Notes: generated by a model from the letters alone, not told the origin. A stretch of DNA of 64,000 nt from Paenibacillus sp. JNUCC32 (GCF_014863545.1 NZ_CP062260.1:2418001-2482000), one strand, 5' to 3'. Counted from the first letter of the stretch, positions 27,637 to 36,722 are shown. Numbers and translations are program-made.

Positions 27637-28422
27637 TTATTTCTTGATTAATCCGGTAATCCGGCAAATCGGCTTGTCGCGAACCGGATCGGTTTCCACA
27701 GAAGCTTCAACACCGAACACCCTGCCCAGCAGATCCGGCGTCAAAACCTCGGATGGTGAGCCATAGCCTTCCACCTTCCCTGATTTCATCGCCAGGATAT
27801 AGTCGGAATAGATTGAAGCGTGGTTAATGTCATGCAGAACCATGATAACGGTCATATTTAATTGTTGATTCAATCCCCGAACCAGCTCCAAAACCTCCAG
27901 CTGATGGGCAATGTCCAGGTATGTGGTCGGCTCGTCCAGAAGCAGCACGCCTGGCTGCTGAGCCAGAGCCATGGCAATCCACGCTCTCTGTCTTTCTCCG
28001 CCAGACAGCGTATGCAGAAGTCTGTCCTCATAAGGCGTAAGAGCGGTTGCCTCCAATGCCCAATCCGTGATCTCGCGGTCCTTGGCGCTGACATGATTCC
28101 AGTAAGGCTGATGGGGCGTTCTTCCATATCCCACCAATTCCTTCACCGTGATTTCTATGGGCTCTTGCGATTGGGCCATATAGGACAGCTGCCGGGCCAC
28201 GTCCTTCCCGTTTAAATCGGATAACGGCTTGCTGTCAAGCAGAACCTGCCCTCCTGCGGGCTTCAGCTGGCGAGCAAGCGCTTTAAGCAACGTGCTCTTC
28301 CCGCAGCCGTTCGGACCGATAATGCTGTACACGGATCCTTTCTCGAAGGAGATGCCCAGATGTTGAATAACAAACTTATCCTGGTATTTCAGCGAAAGAT
28401 CGCGAGTCTCCAAACGTGTCAT
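27637..28422 (-). CDS. FecE/BtuD-like ABC transporter ATPase
   Basis: A 261-residue nucleotide-binding subunit of a type II importer: Walker [11 protein letters not shown]-loop [13 protein letters not shown], signature LSGGERQR, Walker [14 protein letters not shown] and H-loop VLHDINHA. The subfamily imports ferric siderophores, heme or cobalamin. It overlaps the permease gene by the four bases ATGA and precedes the ChlI-like gene by 13 bases. Confidence 0.9.
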   Translation of the reverse strand: MTRLETRDLSLKYQDKFVIQHLGISFEKGSVYSIIGPNGCGKSTLLKALARQLKPAGGQVLLDSKPLSDLNGKDVARQLSYMAQSQEPIEITVKELVGYGRTPHQPYWNHVSAKDREITDWALEATALTPYEDRLLHTLSGGERQRAWIAMALAQQPGVLLLDEPTTYLDIAHQLEVLELVRGLNQQLNMTVIMVLHDINHASIYSDYILAMKSGKVEGYGSPSEVLTPDLLGRVFGVEASVETDPVRDKPICRITGLIKK

Positions 28423-29414
28423 GCTTTCCTCCTCCTTAACAGATAAAGGAAAAAGGGTGCTCCCAATGCGCCCATGATGATTCCGACTGGAAGCTCAATC
28501 GGTGTAAACATCATTCTTGCCAGCGTGTCGCAGAACGTCAGAACGGCAGCGCCCAGCAAAGCAGAGGACGGGATGAGAATCCGGTAATCTCCGCCGACAA
28601 GCAGCTTGGCGATGTGGGGAACGATCAGACCGACGAACCCCAGCAAACCGGCGATGCTGACGGCGCTGGCTGCGAGCAGCGTGGCGATTGCGGTTATCAT
28701 GAAACGGGACAGCTCAACCCGCGTCCCCAAATTCCGTGCATTGATGTCACCCAGCATCATAATATTCATCTGCTTGGAGAAGATCATCGCCAGAAGAAGA
28801 CCGATAAGCGAGTAAGGCAGTATGGTCGAGAGATCCGGCCAGCTTTTGGCTGCAAGCCCGCCGACCATGAAGATTAAAGCGCCATGCACGCGGTCGCTGT
28901 AAAAGGTAAGCATCGCCGATATCCCGGACCCCAAGAATGCGGAGACAGCGACCCCGGACAGAACGATCCGCAGAGGGCTAACGCCATCCTTCCAAGACAA
29001 AAGATAGATAATGAACGCGGTGAGAGTCGCTCCGAGAAATGCTGCAGGCGTCAGTAAGTAATCATATTGCGGTACAACCACCAGCAGGAAAATCCCGAAT
29101 AGTCCGGCGCCGCTGGAGACTCCGATAATGTGGGGATCAGCGAGCGGATTGCGCATGACGCCTTGCAAAAGCGCCCCGGATACCGCGAGGTTCGCGCCTA
29201 CAAGCATCGCGACAAGCGTCCGCGGAAGCCGGATATTCCAGATAATATCCCGGTTCATCCCTGGCAGCTCATGATGCAGGATACCCGTGACAATGTCCCG
29301 AAGCGGAATCATAACGGCACCGGTAGCTATACTGATCAAGCACGCCGAAGCTGCAGCGATCGTGAAAATAATGATCAGGGATGCATGACGGACCGATCTA
29401 TTCAACATCACCAT
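28419..29414 (-). CDS. FecCD-type ABC transporter permease
   Basis: A 331-residue protein with about nine to ten hydrophobic segments. Family blocks are WNIRLPRTLVAMLVGANLAVSGALLQGVMRNPLADPHIIG, ALIFMVGGL, LGFVGLIVPHIAKLLVG and the C-terminal ELPVGIIMGALGAPFFLYLL (positions about 60-100, 180, 265-280 and 305-325). The protein would work as a homodimer. Three near starts exist: ATG 29414, GTG 29411 and ATG 29408; a GGAG site lies just upstream. It overlaps both flanking genes, showing tight coupling. Confidence 0.9.
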   Translation of the reverse strand: MVMLNRSVRHASLIIIFTIAAASACLISIATGAVMIPLRDIVTGILHHELPGMNRDIIWNIRLPRTLVAMLVGANLAVSGALLQGVMRNPLADPHIIGVSSGAGLFGIFLLVVVPQYDYLLTPAAFLGATLTAFIIYLLSWKDGVSPLRIVLSGVAVSAFLGSGISAMLTFYSDRVHGALIFMVGGLAAKSWPDLSTILPYSLIGLLLAMIFSKQMNIMMLGDINARNLGTRVELSRFMITAIATLLAASAVSIAGLLGFVGLIVPHIAKLLVGGDYRILIPSSALLGAAVLTFCDTLARMMFTPIELPVGIIMGALGAPFFLYLLRRRKA

Positions 29415-30432
29415 AGATCTCCGGATACACCAGCTTGGCTAAATACGCCAGGGATTCATCATAGTGAAGCCCCGGGTTGGTAAGAAACAGATCGGATGGT
29501 ACGACAATGACGTGTTGTTCCTTGACGGCCCCGATGGAGGCCCATGCCGGATTGTTCTCAAGCTCCTCTTTAATCTTCTTCTCGCCAACGGTCTTTTGTC
29601 CGTGGATAATCAAAAAGATATAATCCGGATCCTGTTTCACAAGCACCTCCATGCTGTAAGGCGTCGTGGTTGGACTGTTAGGCGACGATTCCAGATTCTC
29701 GGCAGCGTTGGTCAGACCCAACATCTTCGCTATTTCCAGACCCGATGTGCCGTTCTTTTGTATCGAGATCCCGCCCGGCGTGACGTTCATATTGATAAAG
29801 GTACGTTCCTCATCCGGTAATTTTTCCACGATTTCGTTTACTCGAACCTCCAGAGCTTCGAGCTTTTCCGGGAGCTGCGCTTTCGTACCCGCTATCTTCG
29901 CCATCCATTCGGCTTTGGTTTTCATATCCTCATAGCTGGTCAGACTCATCAAGGCAACAGGAATCCCGCTGCTCTCCAGCGATTGCACAAGCTCTTTATG
30001 AAACCGCGCCTGCCCGATAACCAGATCGGGTCTGAGCGATACAACCTGTTCCAGGTTGATCTGGCTGACGCTGCCGACGGACGATATCGCTTCGGCCTCT
30101 TCAGGAATCGAAACCCCGGTAGCTTCCATCCGTCCCACGGCCTCTCCGCCGACCGCGTATAATAGATCAAGGAATTCGGGCGATAGCACAACGATGCGTT
30201 CAGGCTGCTGCTGAAGCGTTATGGTGCGATCCGTTGCGTCCTGGAATGTTATGTAATTTTCCTGAGGATCAGACCGTACCGGTAACGATGCATTGTCACT
30301 CGGCTTGGTTTCCGGATTGCTGGAAGTCTCACTCCCCCCGCAAGCTGACATGATGAATCCCAGTAATAAGAGAAATGAACTGACGGCTGCGATATAAGAT
30401 GTTTTCTTGCGTTGCTTGAATCTAAAGTACAT
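29398..30432 (-). CDS. FecB/BtuF-like substrate-binding lipoprotein
   Basis: A 344-residue lipoprotein with a basic start, a hydrophobic stretch and lipobox IMSAC (Cys about 31), followed by a class III periplasmic-binding fold typical of siderophore, heme and cobalamin binders: RTITLQQQPERIVVLSPEFLDLLYAVGG, LEQVVSLRPDLVIG, NPAWASIGAVKEQHVIVVPSDLF. It is the first gene of the six-gene unit. A GGGAGGG site precedes the ATG at 30432, and Zur boxes lie 77 and 147 bases upstream. The ligand is unknown; a metal complex or tetrapyrrole is the best guess given the chelatase genes downstream. Confidence 0.9.
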   Translation of the reverse strand: MYFRFKQRKKTSYIAAVSSFLLLLGFIMSACGGSETSSNPETKPSDNASLPVRSDPQENYITFQDATDRTITLQQQPERIVVLSPEFLDLLYAVGGEAVGRMEATGVSIPEEAEAISSVGSVSQINLEQVVSLRPDLVIGQARFHKELVQSLESSGIPVALMSLTSYEDMKTKAEWMAKIAGTKAQLPEKLEALEVRVNEIVEKLPDEERTFINMNVTPGGISIQKNGTSGLEIAKMLGLTNAAENLESSPNSPTTTPYSMEVLVKQDPDYIFLIIHGQKTVGEKKIKEELENNPAWASIGAVKEQHVIVVPSDLFLTNPGLHYDESLAYLAKLVYPEIYGDVE

Positions 30433-30508
30433 AGATTGACTCGCCCTCCCGATGATAAGTTTGTCTCTGAGCCACCGATCTTTCGTTTGTTTTCAGTGAC
30501 CTGTTTAT

Positions 30509-30523
30509 TCGTAATTATTACGA
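30509..30523. promoter_or_regulatory. Perfect Zur box of the chelatase/ABC operon
   Basis: TCGTAAT-T-ATTACGA is a perfect 7-1-7 inverted repeat and equals the B. subtilis Zur consensus TCGTAATNATTACGA. The CG pairs separate it from Fur (TGATAAT) and PerR (TTATAAT) boxes. It lies just downstream of the -10 element, where a bound repressor would block transcription. Confidence 0.85.
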
Positions 30524-30530
30524 TTAACAA

Positions 30531-30558
30531 AATATACTTTATCCCGATTATACGTCAA
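30531..30558 (-). promoter_or_regulatory. Predicted sigma-A promoter of the chelatase/ABC operon
   Basis: On the minus strand, TTGACG (30553-30558) and TATATT (30531-30536) are 16 bases apart. An alternative TTGACA starts six bases upstream. It lies between the two Zur-type boxes. Confidence 0.6.
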
Positions 30559-30578
30559 TGTCAATCGTTTTCAGAAAA

Positions 30579-30593
30579 TCGTAATCATTCTTA
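30579..30593. promoter_or_regulatory. Partial second Zur box
   Basis: TCGTAAT-C-ATTCTTA has one perfect half and 11 of 14 consensus positions overall. It sits upstream of the -35 element, 70 bases from the perfect box. Confidence 0.5.
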
Positions 30594-30738
30594 TTAGTTG
30601 AGGGCATAAACGGATATCGATTCAGAAAAACATCTATCGATGTAAATTCTAAGTAGAAAGACCGGCTTAAGCTGAAGTTTTCTTGCGAGCTAAGGATGGT
30701 TAAGGCTCCGAAGTTTATACTTTCTTATCTCATAAAAA

Positions 30739-30759
30739 AAGCCGCCAATATGGCGGCTT
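30739..30759 (-). terminator. Terminator of the ABC-hydrolase fusion gene
   Basis: AAGCCGCC (30739-30746), loop AATAT, GGCGGCTT (30752-30759), followed on the minus strand by seven T. It lies about 57 bases past the stop at 30816. The stem and loop core is identical to that at 36731-36750. Confidence 0.85.
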
Positions 30760-30815
30760 CGAAAGTGTATTTTTTATTGCGGCATGATGCTCCATCGCGG
30801 TTCACGCCTCTGACA

Positions 30816-33800
30816 TTAAGGAATAAAATCAACCATGGGATAGTCTGCGGACGGGGAGTTCAGCAGCGGCTGTGGTGCACCCTTTAGATGATAATCGAAA
30901 AAAGCAGCGACATACTCTCGATGGGCGGCGATCGTCAGTTCGGGCTCAGCTGTCCCGATAAATTGTTGGACGACTCGCGGCGAAAGGCTCAGCCTCTCCT
31001 GAAGCTGTGGAAGGAGCGACTGATAATCTGTAAACGTATAATGTGCTCCCTCGGGTATGCTTAAATCGAGCTTCCAGCCGGTCGAATGCTGCCAGAACGA
31101 TTGACGGTCCATCGCGGTTAGATGGGAATCAACCTCGCCCTCTTTATTGTAGCCTGAATTCATGAGCATGAAAGGACGATCCAAACCGTGCTGCGCCACC
31201 GGGAGCGGGTTATCGGGCATGTGCCCCATCGTTCCATCCATATCGATGCCGGCGTCGACCCGGTCATCCTCATACATAACCTGAGCAGCGGTAGCCCCGC
31301 CTGCGGAATGTCCGAATATTCCGATCTTTGACAGGTCCCATGCTTCTTGAAATCCAGCGGGTAAAAGATCGCCTGAATAACGGCCTTTCTTTATGAATTC
31401 GAGTTGATCCAATACATATTGGATGTCATCCACTCGTACCTCTAGCATCTTCAGTACCGTTTCTGCACTGAATGGCGGTAACGACTCCGTGGCCACACGA
31501 CCATCGGGAAACTGGACCGCAGAGGCTTCATACGTATGATCGACTGCAACCACCACATAACCTCTGCTGGCCAAGTCTTCGACTACAGCCGTCCCGAAGT
31601 TTCTTGGAACAGATCCGCCAGGTGTGTAGATGAGGATCGGCCACCCATCGCCGTTGTTCAGTGGAGGAGCATTCACCCAAGAGTGTGTGCCGATACCGGA
31701 TAGATCGACGCTGCCGGGATCCAACCCGATCGTGGAGATCGTGTTTTCGTCGTAATACTTTGCTGCTTCGGGCTGCATGTACAAAGCCTTCTGCTCGCTT
31801 TTTCCCGTGGCCGGGTACCATATGCTGACCATCAGCTCCCTGTCTCTGTCCTGTTTCCAAGGGTCCACCCGGTTGTCATCCTTGAAGTGCATTTCCATCG
31901 TCCCCACAGCGTATTTTCCAGTAGGTTTTGGAAGCTGTAACTGGATTTTCTCTGCCGGGCCCCTTTCATCCTGCGTTGCAGGGGTTTCCGTGCCGAAGAA
32001 TATGCCAATCAGTACCAGAATACAGACCGTAATGGCTATAGCTGCAATTCTTGCCACGGGGGCAGACTTTCCATGGACGATCCTGCTGATGGAGTTGACC
32101 GTGAGCACATAATAAACCGTATAGATCAGGATAAACACAGCGACGCAGATCAGGATGGGCAGCAAGAGACTGGTGCCTGCCATATTGCTGAATAACCTTT
32201 TCAACAATTGCAGGATGACCATGTAGTGGGCAAGCCCGATCGCGAGCGGCAAAGCAAAAATGAAGGCGTTCTGCTTGATGATGGCCATACTGATTTCTTT
32301 TCCGCTTACTCCGACTTTTTTAAGAATATCGAATCGAGGTTTGTCTGTCGCCGCTTCTGTCAATTGCTTGAAATAGATCATGCTTCCTGTTGCCATGACA
32401 AAAACGAGTCCCAAAAATCCTAATATAAACACATTAAAGGCCGCTTCTTCGATTCCAAGCCGGTATTCGGAATAAAAAGAAGACAGGTTCGATTCCGGTG
32501 TCTTCAGCGCCGCCAGCGCATCGGCCGTGTGCTTCGTCGTCTTCTGTTCCTGCACGGAATACCCGACATAGCGGGTCGGCGAAACTTGCGCCTCGATGTT
32601 GTCGTAGGTGCCGTTACTTACAACAATCATCACGTCCGGATAACTCCAATTGATGATTCGTTCTACGGTCATCCCCGCAAAAGCAAGGGTTATCCGTTGA
32701 TCAGGCAATTCGATGTCGACCGTTTCGCCTTCGTAATCGGACCACTCATAGTCCGTATACATGGGCCGGATCGCAACGGCTTCATCCTGTTCGATCGGAT
32801 CAAGAACGGGGAAGCGCAACACCTTTGCCACCTGGTTGTATTGATCGATCGAAACCACTTTGAGCGGGGTTTTATCGGCTTCGATCATTCTCTCCGGAAG
32901 GATCTCTGGATCGGAAGCCTCCCCTTTTGTCTCCAGCACCGGAATCGTCATTTGCGCTATAATCGGATGCGCTTCATCCCCGCGTATGATATCGTCTACG
33001 TTCTGATTAAAGGCTTTGTCCTGGGCAATATACATGTAGCTAAACGGTGCCGTGAGCTTCGATGTTTTGTCAAACGTGAAATACGCACCTAATCCGACAC
33101 TGAAAGCGCACAAAGCCGCTGCGGATAACAGGGAAATGACGCTTAACAAACGAGCGTTTCCTTTAATCCGGTACACCAAATTAGAGGTGATGACCAGATT
33201 CATGCCTTTATAATAACTTCGCTTTCTCTTCTTGGCGGTTCTCAACAAGACAATGACCAAGGAGGAGAAGAGCAGAAGCGTTCCAGCGATAATACCGACG
33301 GTCATCACGCTCAGGTTGACAAGAATTTCTTCGGTGACGGAAAAATCGCGGAAAGCGAATCCGTATCCCGCAGCCAGACAGAGAACCGCACCCACAGCCG
33401 ATAGAAACGACGCTTTCGGTTCCTGCTCCCCTTTCTGCTCCGCGCGAAACAATTCGATGAGTTTAAAGCTGTAGATCAATCGATAGCCTTGGATCGATGT
33501 CGCCAAAATAATCACCATGAACACGATGAGCGTATGAACCAGCGCGCGAAGGGAGAAAGCCATGCCTACCTGTACAGGCGTCCCCAGCAGTTTGATTAAT
33601 ATCATGGCGAACAGCTTGGATAACAATGTGCCGATCATGATTCCTATGATTAAAACCGTCACCCCAATGATCAGGTTTTCATAAAACAGCATTTTCCCGA
33701 TCTTTTTTTTGGGCAAACCAAATAGCGCGTACAAACCTACTTCCTTTTTACGCTGTCTCGAAAAAAAACGGTTGGAGTACATGATAAAGACGGCAACAAA

Positions 33801-34754
33801 CACAATCAATAGGATGGACGCCATCATAAAAACGGATTGCATGCTCTGCGACGATTCGATTGAACTCGCAATTTCTTGGCTGTACTGCAAAGAAAGGAAA
33901 GTATAATAGATGATGACGCTGAACAGGATGGAAATGAAATAGAGGGCGTAGTTTTTGAAGTTCCCTTTCATGTTCTTTTTCACGATGTCAAACAAGGTCA
34001 CTTGCATTCCCCCCAGTACGGTCAATACATCCAGTATTTTTTTGAAGAAGTGTTTGCGGGATGCCTCGCCTTTCGTCAGTTCCGTGAAAATGCGACCGTC
34101 CTTAATAAACAGCACGCGCTTGCAGTAACTTGCCGCAAACGTATCGTGGGTGACCATCAGAATCGTTGCCTGATCATATTCATTCAAGTCCTTCAGGCTC
34201 TCCAGCAGGTCGGTCGCCGATTTCGAATCCAGAGCGCCGGTCGGCTCATCGGCCAGCAGCAGGCTGGGGCCGGAAATCATGGCGCGTGAAGCCGCAGTCC
34301 GCTGTTTTTGCCCTCCGGAAATCTGATACGGGTATTTGTCCAGAATCGGGGTGATGCCGAATTTGTCCGCGATCTCCCCCACTCTAAACTCCAGTTCTTT
34401 GACATTCATCTTGGCCAGCGCCAAGGGCAGCAAGATGTTCTCCTTCACGGTTAACGTGTCCAGCAAATTGTAATCTTGAAAAATGAATCCCAGTTTATCC
34501 CGGCGAAAAGCGGATAGCTGTTCCTCATCCATCTTCAGCACGTCCATCCCGTCTATCACAACGTCTCCGGAGGTAGGCTGATCGATCGTTGCCAGCACAT
34601 GGAGCAACGTCGATTTGCCTGCGCCCGACGGCCCCATGATCCCTACGAACTCTCCCTCCTGCACGGTCAAATCGATATCATCCAAGGCGGTATAGACATT
34701 TCCTTTTACGCCATAAACCTTTCGAACCTGAGCCGCGTTCACTACCATTTTCAT
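30816..34754 (-). CDS. BceA-type ATPase, BceB-type permease and PAF-acetylhydrolase-like domain in one frame
   Basis: A 1312-residue open frame. Residues 1-249 are a BceA/MacB-type ATPase (GPSGAGKST, ISGGQKQR, LLLADEPTGALD). Residues 250-898 are a BceB-type permease: FtsX-like membrane segments and a large extracellular loop (about 560-770), which in this family senses or removes peptide antibiotics from lipid carriers. Residues about 899-1312 start with a membrane anchor (VARIAAIAITVCILVLIGIF) and form an alpha/beta hydrolase like PAF acetylhydrolase, with GHSAGG at 1148-1153 (Ser 1150), a likely acid in MDG and His in GAHYTF. Normally these are separate genes. The ATPase-permease joint lies on six G (34009-34014); with one more G the ATPase would end LGGNASDLV-stop and the permease start at its own ATG (34007). 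The divergent BceRS-like pair is the likely regulator. Confidence 0.85.
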   Translation of the reverse strand: MKMVVNAAQVRKVYGVKGNVYTALDDIDLTVQEGEFVGIMGPSGAGKSTLLHVLATIDQPTSGDVVIDGMDVLKMDEEQLSAFRRDKLGFIFQDYNLLDTLTVKENILLPLALAKMNVKELEFRVGEIADKFGITPILDKYPYQISGGQKQRTAASRAMISGPSLLLADEPTGALDSKSATDLLESLKDLNEYDQATILMVTHDTFAASYCKRVLFIKDGRIFTELTKGEASRKHFFKKILDVLTVLGGMQVTLFDIVKKNMKGNFKNYALYFISILFSVIIYYTFLSLQYSQEIASSIESSQSMQSVFMMASILLIVFVAVFIMYSNRFFSRQRKKEVGLYALFGLPKKKIGKMLFYENLIIGVTVLIIGIMIGTLLSKLFAMILIKLLGTPVQVGMAFSLRALVHTLIVFMVIILATSIQGYRLIYSFKLIELFRAEQKGEQEPKASFLSAVGAVLCLAAGYGFAFRDFSVTEEILVNLSVMTVGIIAGTLLLFSSLVIVLLRTAKKRKRSYYKGMNLVITSNLVYRIKGNARLLSVISLLSAAALCAFSVGLGAYFTFDKTSKLTAPFSYMYIAQDKAFNQNVDDIIRGDEAHPIIAQMTIPVLETKGEASDPEILPERMIEADKTPLKVVSIDQYNQVAKVLRFPVLDPIEQDEAVAIRPMYTDYEWSDYEGETVDIELPDQRITLAFAGMTVERIINWSYPDVMIVVSNGTYDNIEAQVSPTRYVGYSVQEQKTTKHTADALAALKTPESNLSSFYSEYRLGIEEAAFNVFILGFLGLVFVMATGSMIYFKQLTEAATDKPRFDILKKVGVSGKEISMAIIKQNAFIFALPLAIGLAHYMVILQLLKRLFSNMAGTSLLLPILICVAVFILIYTVYYVLTVNSISRIVHGKSAPVARIAAIAITVCILVLIGIFFGTETPATQDERGPAEKIQLQLPKPTGKYAVGTMEMHFKDDNRVDPWKQDRDRELMVSIWYPATGKSEQKALYMQPEAAKYYDENTISTIGLDPGSVDLSGIGTHSWVNAPPLNNGDGWPILIYTPGGSVPRNFGTAVVEDLASRGYVVVAVDHTYEASAVQFPDGRVATESLPPFSAETVLKMLEVRVDDIQYVLDQLEFIKKGRYSGDLLPAGFQEAWDLSKIGIFGHSAGGATAAQVMYEDDRVDAGIDMDGTMGHMPDNPLPVAQHGLDRPFMLMNSGYNKEGEVDSHLTAMDRQSFWQHSTGWKLDLSIPEGAHYTFTDYQSLLPQLQERLSLSPRVVQQFIGTAEPELTIAAHREYVAAFFDYHLKGAPQPLLNSPSADYPMVDFIP

Positions 34755-34925
34755 GTTGATCTTTCCTTCCTGGTTATCAATATAGAAACAATGTCAGCAC
34801 GATTTCGAAATCATGTATTTCTTATCCTGATCTTAATACAGGTCGCCTTTACTTTAGCTTACAACTTCCCTCTCAACCTTACATTCTTGTCACATTAGAC
34901 AAAGGAAGCAGTCCCGGAAACTTGC

Positions 34926-34954
34926 TTGTCTGCCGCGGGAAGATCGTATACAAT
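34926..34954 (+). promoter_or_regulatory. Predicted promoter of the BceRS-like genes
   Basis: TTGTCT (34926-34931) and TACAAT (34949-34954) are 17 bases apart, 40 bases before the ATG at 34995, whose site is GGGAGG. The gap 34755-34994 also must hold the promoter of the divergent ABC gene; no clear BceR inverted repeat was identified. Confidence 0.5.
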
Positions 34955-34994
34955 GTGTTTAATTTGCCGCTAGTAACGCCCGGGAGGATCGTTT

Positions 34995-35666
34995 ATGAAA
35001 ATCATGATCGTAGAGGATGACCCGACCATTCGGGGGATGATCCAGTTAGCTTTAACCAAATGGAGCCTGGAAACGGTCAGCGTCGATAACTTTGACCAGG
35101 TCGCGTTATGCTTTATTCATGACCAGCCTCATCTTGTGATCATGGATATCAACTTGCCGTCGTATGATGGATTTTACTGGTGTCAAAAGATCAGGGAAAT
35201 CTCCAATGTACCGGTGCTCTTTCTTTCTTCCCGCGATTCGCCCATGGATGTTGTCATGTCGGTGAATATGGGCGGGGACGATTATATTCAGAAGCCGTTC
35301 CATATGGATGTTTTGACCGCTAAAGTCAATGCGCTGCTGCGCCGAACGTATTCCTATTCGGACATGCAATCCAACGTGTTCGAGCATGAGGGGGTCGTGT
35401 TCCTTCCGGACAAAGGGACGCTCACGTATGAAACCGAACAAGCGGAGCTTACCAAAACCGAAGTCAGTATATTGAAGATCCTGATGCAGCAGAAGGGAAC
35501 CGTTGTAGACCGCAAGAAAATCATGCGTCATCTTTGGCAGGATGAAAGCTTTGTGGACGAAAACACGTTAACCGTCAACATCGTCCGCTTGCGCAAAAAA
35601 CTGGCCGGCATCGGCAAGGAAAACTGGATTGTAACCAAGAAAGGGAAAGGTTATATGATCCCATGA
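34995..35666 (+). CDS. BceR-like response regulator (OmpR family)
   Basis: A 223-residue regulator with a receiver domain (acidic DD at 9-10, phospho-acceptor in VIMDINLP near residue 53, conserved Lys in IQKPFH) and a C-terminal winged-helix DNA-binding domain (TKTEVSILKILMQQKG, ENTLTVNIVRLRKKL). Sequence and position beside a sensor kinase and a BceAB-type transporter fit the BceR group. It overlaps the kinase gene by ATGA and lies divergent from the ABC gene, whose promoter it most likely activates. Confidence 0.9.
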   Translation: MKIMIVEDDPTIRGMIQLALTKWSLETVSVDNFDQVALCFIHDQPHLVIMDINLPSYDGFYWCQKIREISNVPVLFLSSRDSPMDVVMSVNMGGDDYIQKPFHMDVLTAKVNALLRRTYSYSDMQSNVFEHEGVVFLPDKGTLTYETEQAELTKTEVSILKILMQQKGTVVDRKKIMRHLWQDESFVDENTLTVNIVRLRKKLAGIGKENWIVTKKGKGYMIP

Positions 35667-36688
35667 GTTTCTTTCAATACATTAAGGACAAACGTTATTT
35701 TTTGTTGCTGTACGCCGGGATGATGGGCTTTATTTCGATGATTGTTGCCCTATCCGTCAACACGGGCCACGCCTTAGGCAGCGTTCTTTATATTCAAATC
35801 GTTTGTTCGGCCTTCACCGCAGCCTACTTACTGATTGGCTATGTTTATCGCAAATCCTATTACCGCAAGCTGCAGGAGCTGATCGATCTTGACCGGGAAG
35901 ATTGGCCTGTCGCTGCCCCGGAACCGCAAAATTCGCAGCAGCGGCTGTATCTCGAGCTTTTTGCCAAATTGCACCGGCATCATGAACGGGACCTCCGGAA
36001 ACTCAATGAAGAGAAAATAGATCACCAGGAATTTATCATGTCCTGGATTCATGAGGTAAAGCTACCGATTGCAGCAAGTCGTCTGCTCATGGAACACAGC
36101 ATGGGGGAAACGGCAGATTCCCTGGCCGATAAACTTGAGGATGAACTGGATAAAATCGAAAATTACGTGGAGCAGGCACTGTACTATTCTCGAATCGATT
36201 CTTTTTCCAAGGATTATTTCATCACGGAAGAACCGTTGGAAGCGATCATTAAAACCTGTGCGAAAAAATTCGCCAAGACGTTTATCAATAAACAGATTCG
36301 GTTCCATATGGAGGACATTCGGCAAACCATCCATACCGACCGCAAATGGCTCGGATTTATCCTTGATCAAATCGTTGCAAATGCGTTGAAATATACGGAC
36401 GAAGGCGGGAACATTACTTTCACGGTCGAAGAAGACCGTAAAGAAAAGCGGTTAAATATTGTAGATACGGGGATCGGGATCCAGCCGGAAGACCTTCATC
36501 GAGTCTTTGAGAAAGGATTTACCGGATCTACCGGAAGAAGCCATCCCAAATCAACCGGCATGGGACTTTATCTCGCAAAACAATTGGCGCATAAGCTGGG
36601 ACATCATTTGTCTATCCGATCGGAGGCTGGAAGGTATACATCAGTCACGATTCATTTTCCGAAAACGGACACGTATTACCGCTTATAA
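35663..36688 (+). CDS. BceS-like intramembrane-sensing histidine kinase
   Basis: A 341-residue kinase with two transmembrane helices in the first 65 residues and almost no extracellular loop, the hallmark of kinases that sense through a BceAB-type transporter. The phospho-acceptor His is in FIMSWIHEVKLPIAAS (about 132), followed by ATPase motifs (NALKYT, VDTGIGI, EKGFTG, STGMGLYLAK). It should phosphorylate the regulator encoded just upstream when the transporter meets its peptide. Confidence 0.9.
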   Translation: MSFFQYIKDKRYFLLLYAGMMGFISMIVALSVNTGHALGSVLYIQIVCSAFTAAYLLIGYVYRKSYYRKLQELIDLDREDWPVAAPEPQNSQQRLYLELFAKLHRHHERDLRKLNEEKIDHQEFIMSWIHEVKLPIAASRLLMEHSMGETADSLADKLEDELDKIENYVEQALYYSRIDSFSKDYFITEEPLEAIIKTCAKKFAKTFINKQIRFHMEDIRQTIHTDRKWLGFILDQIVANALKYTDEGGNITFTVEEDRKEKRLNIVDTGIGIQPEDLHRVFEKGFTGSTGRSHPKSTGMGLYLAKQLAHKLGHHLSIRSEAGRYTSVTIHFPKTDTYYRL

Positions 36689-36722
36689 GCGATAACGGTT
36701 GGAGCCCGCTGCTCAATCTAAA

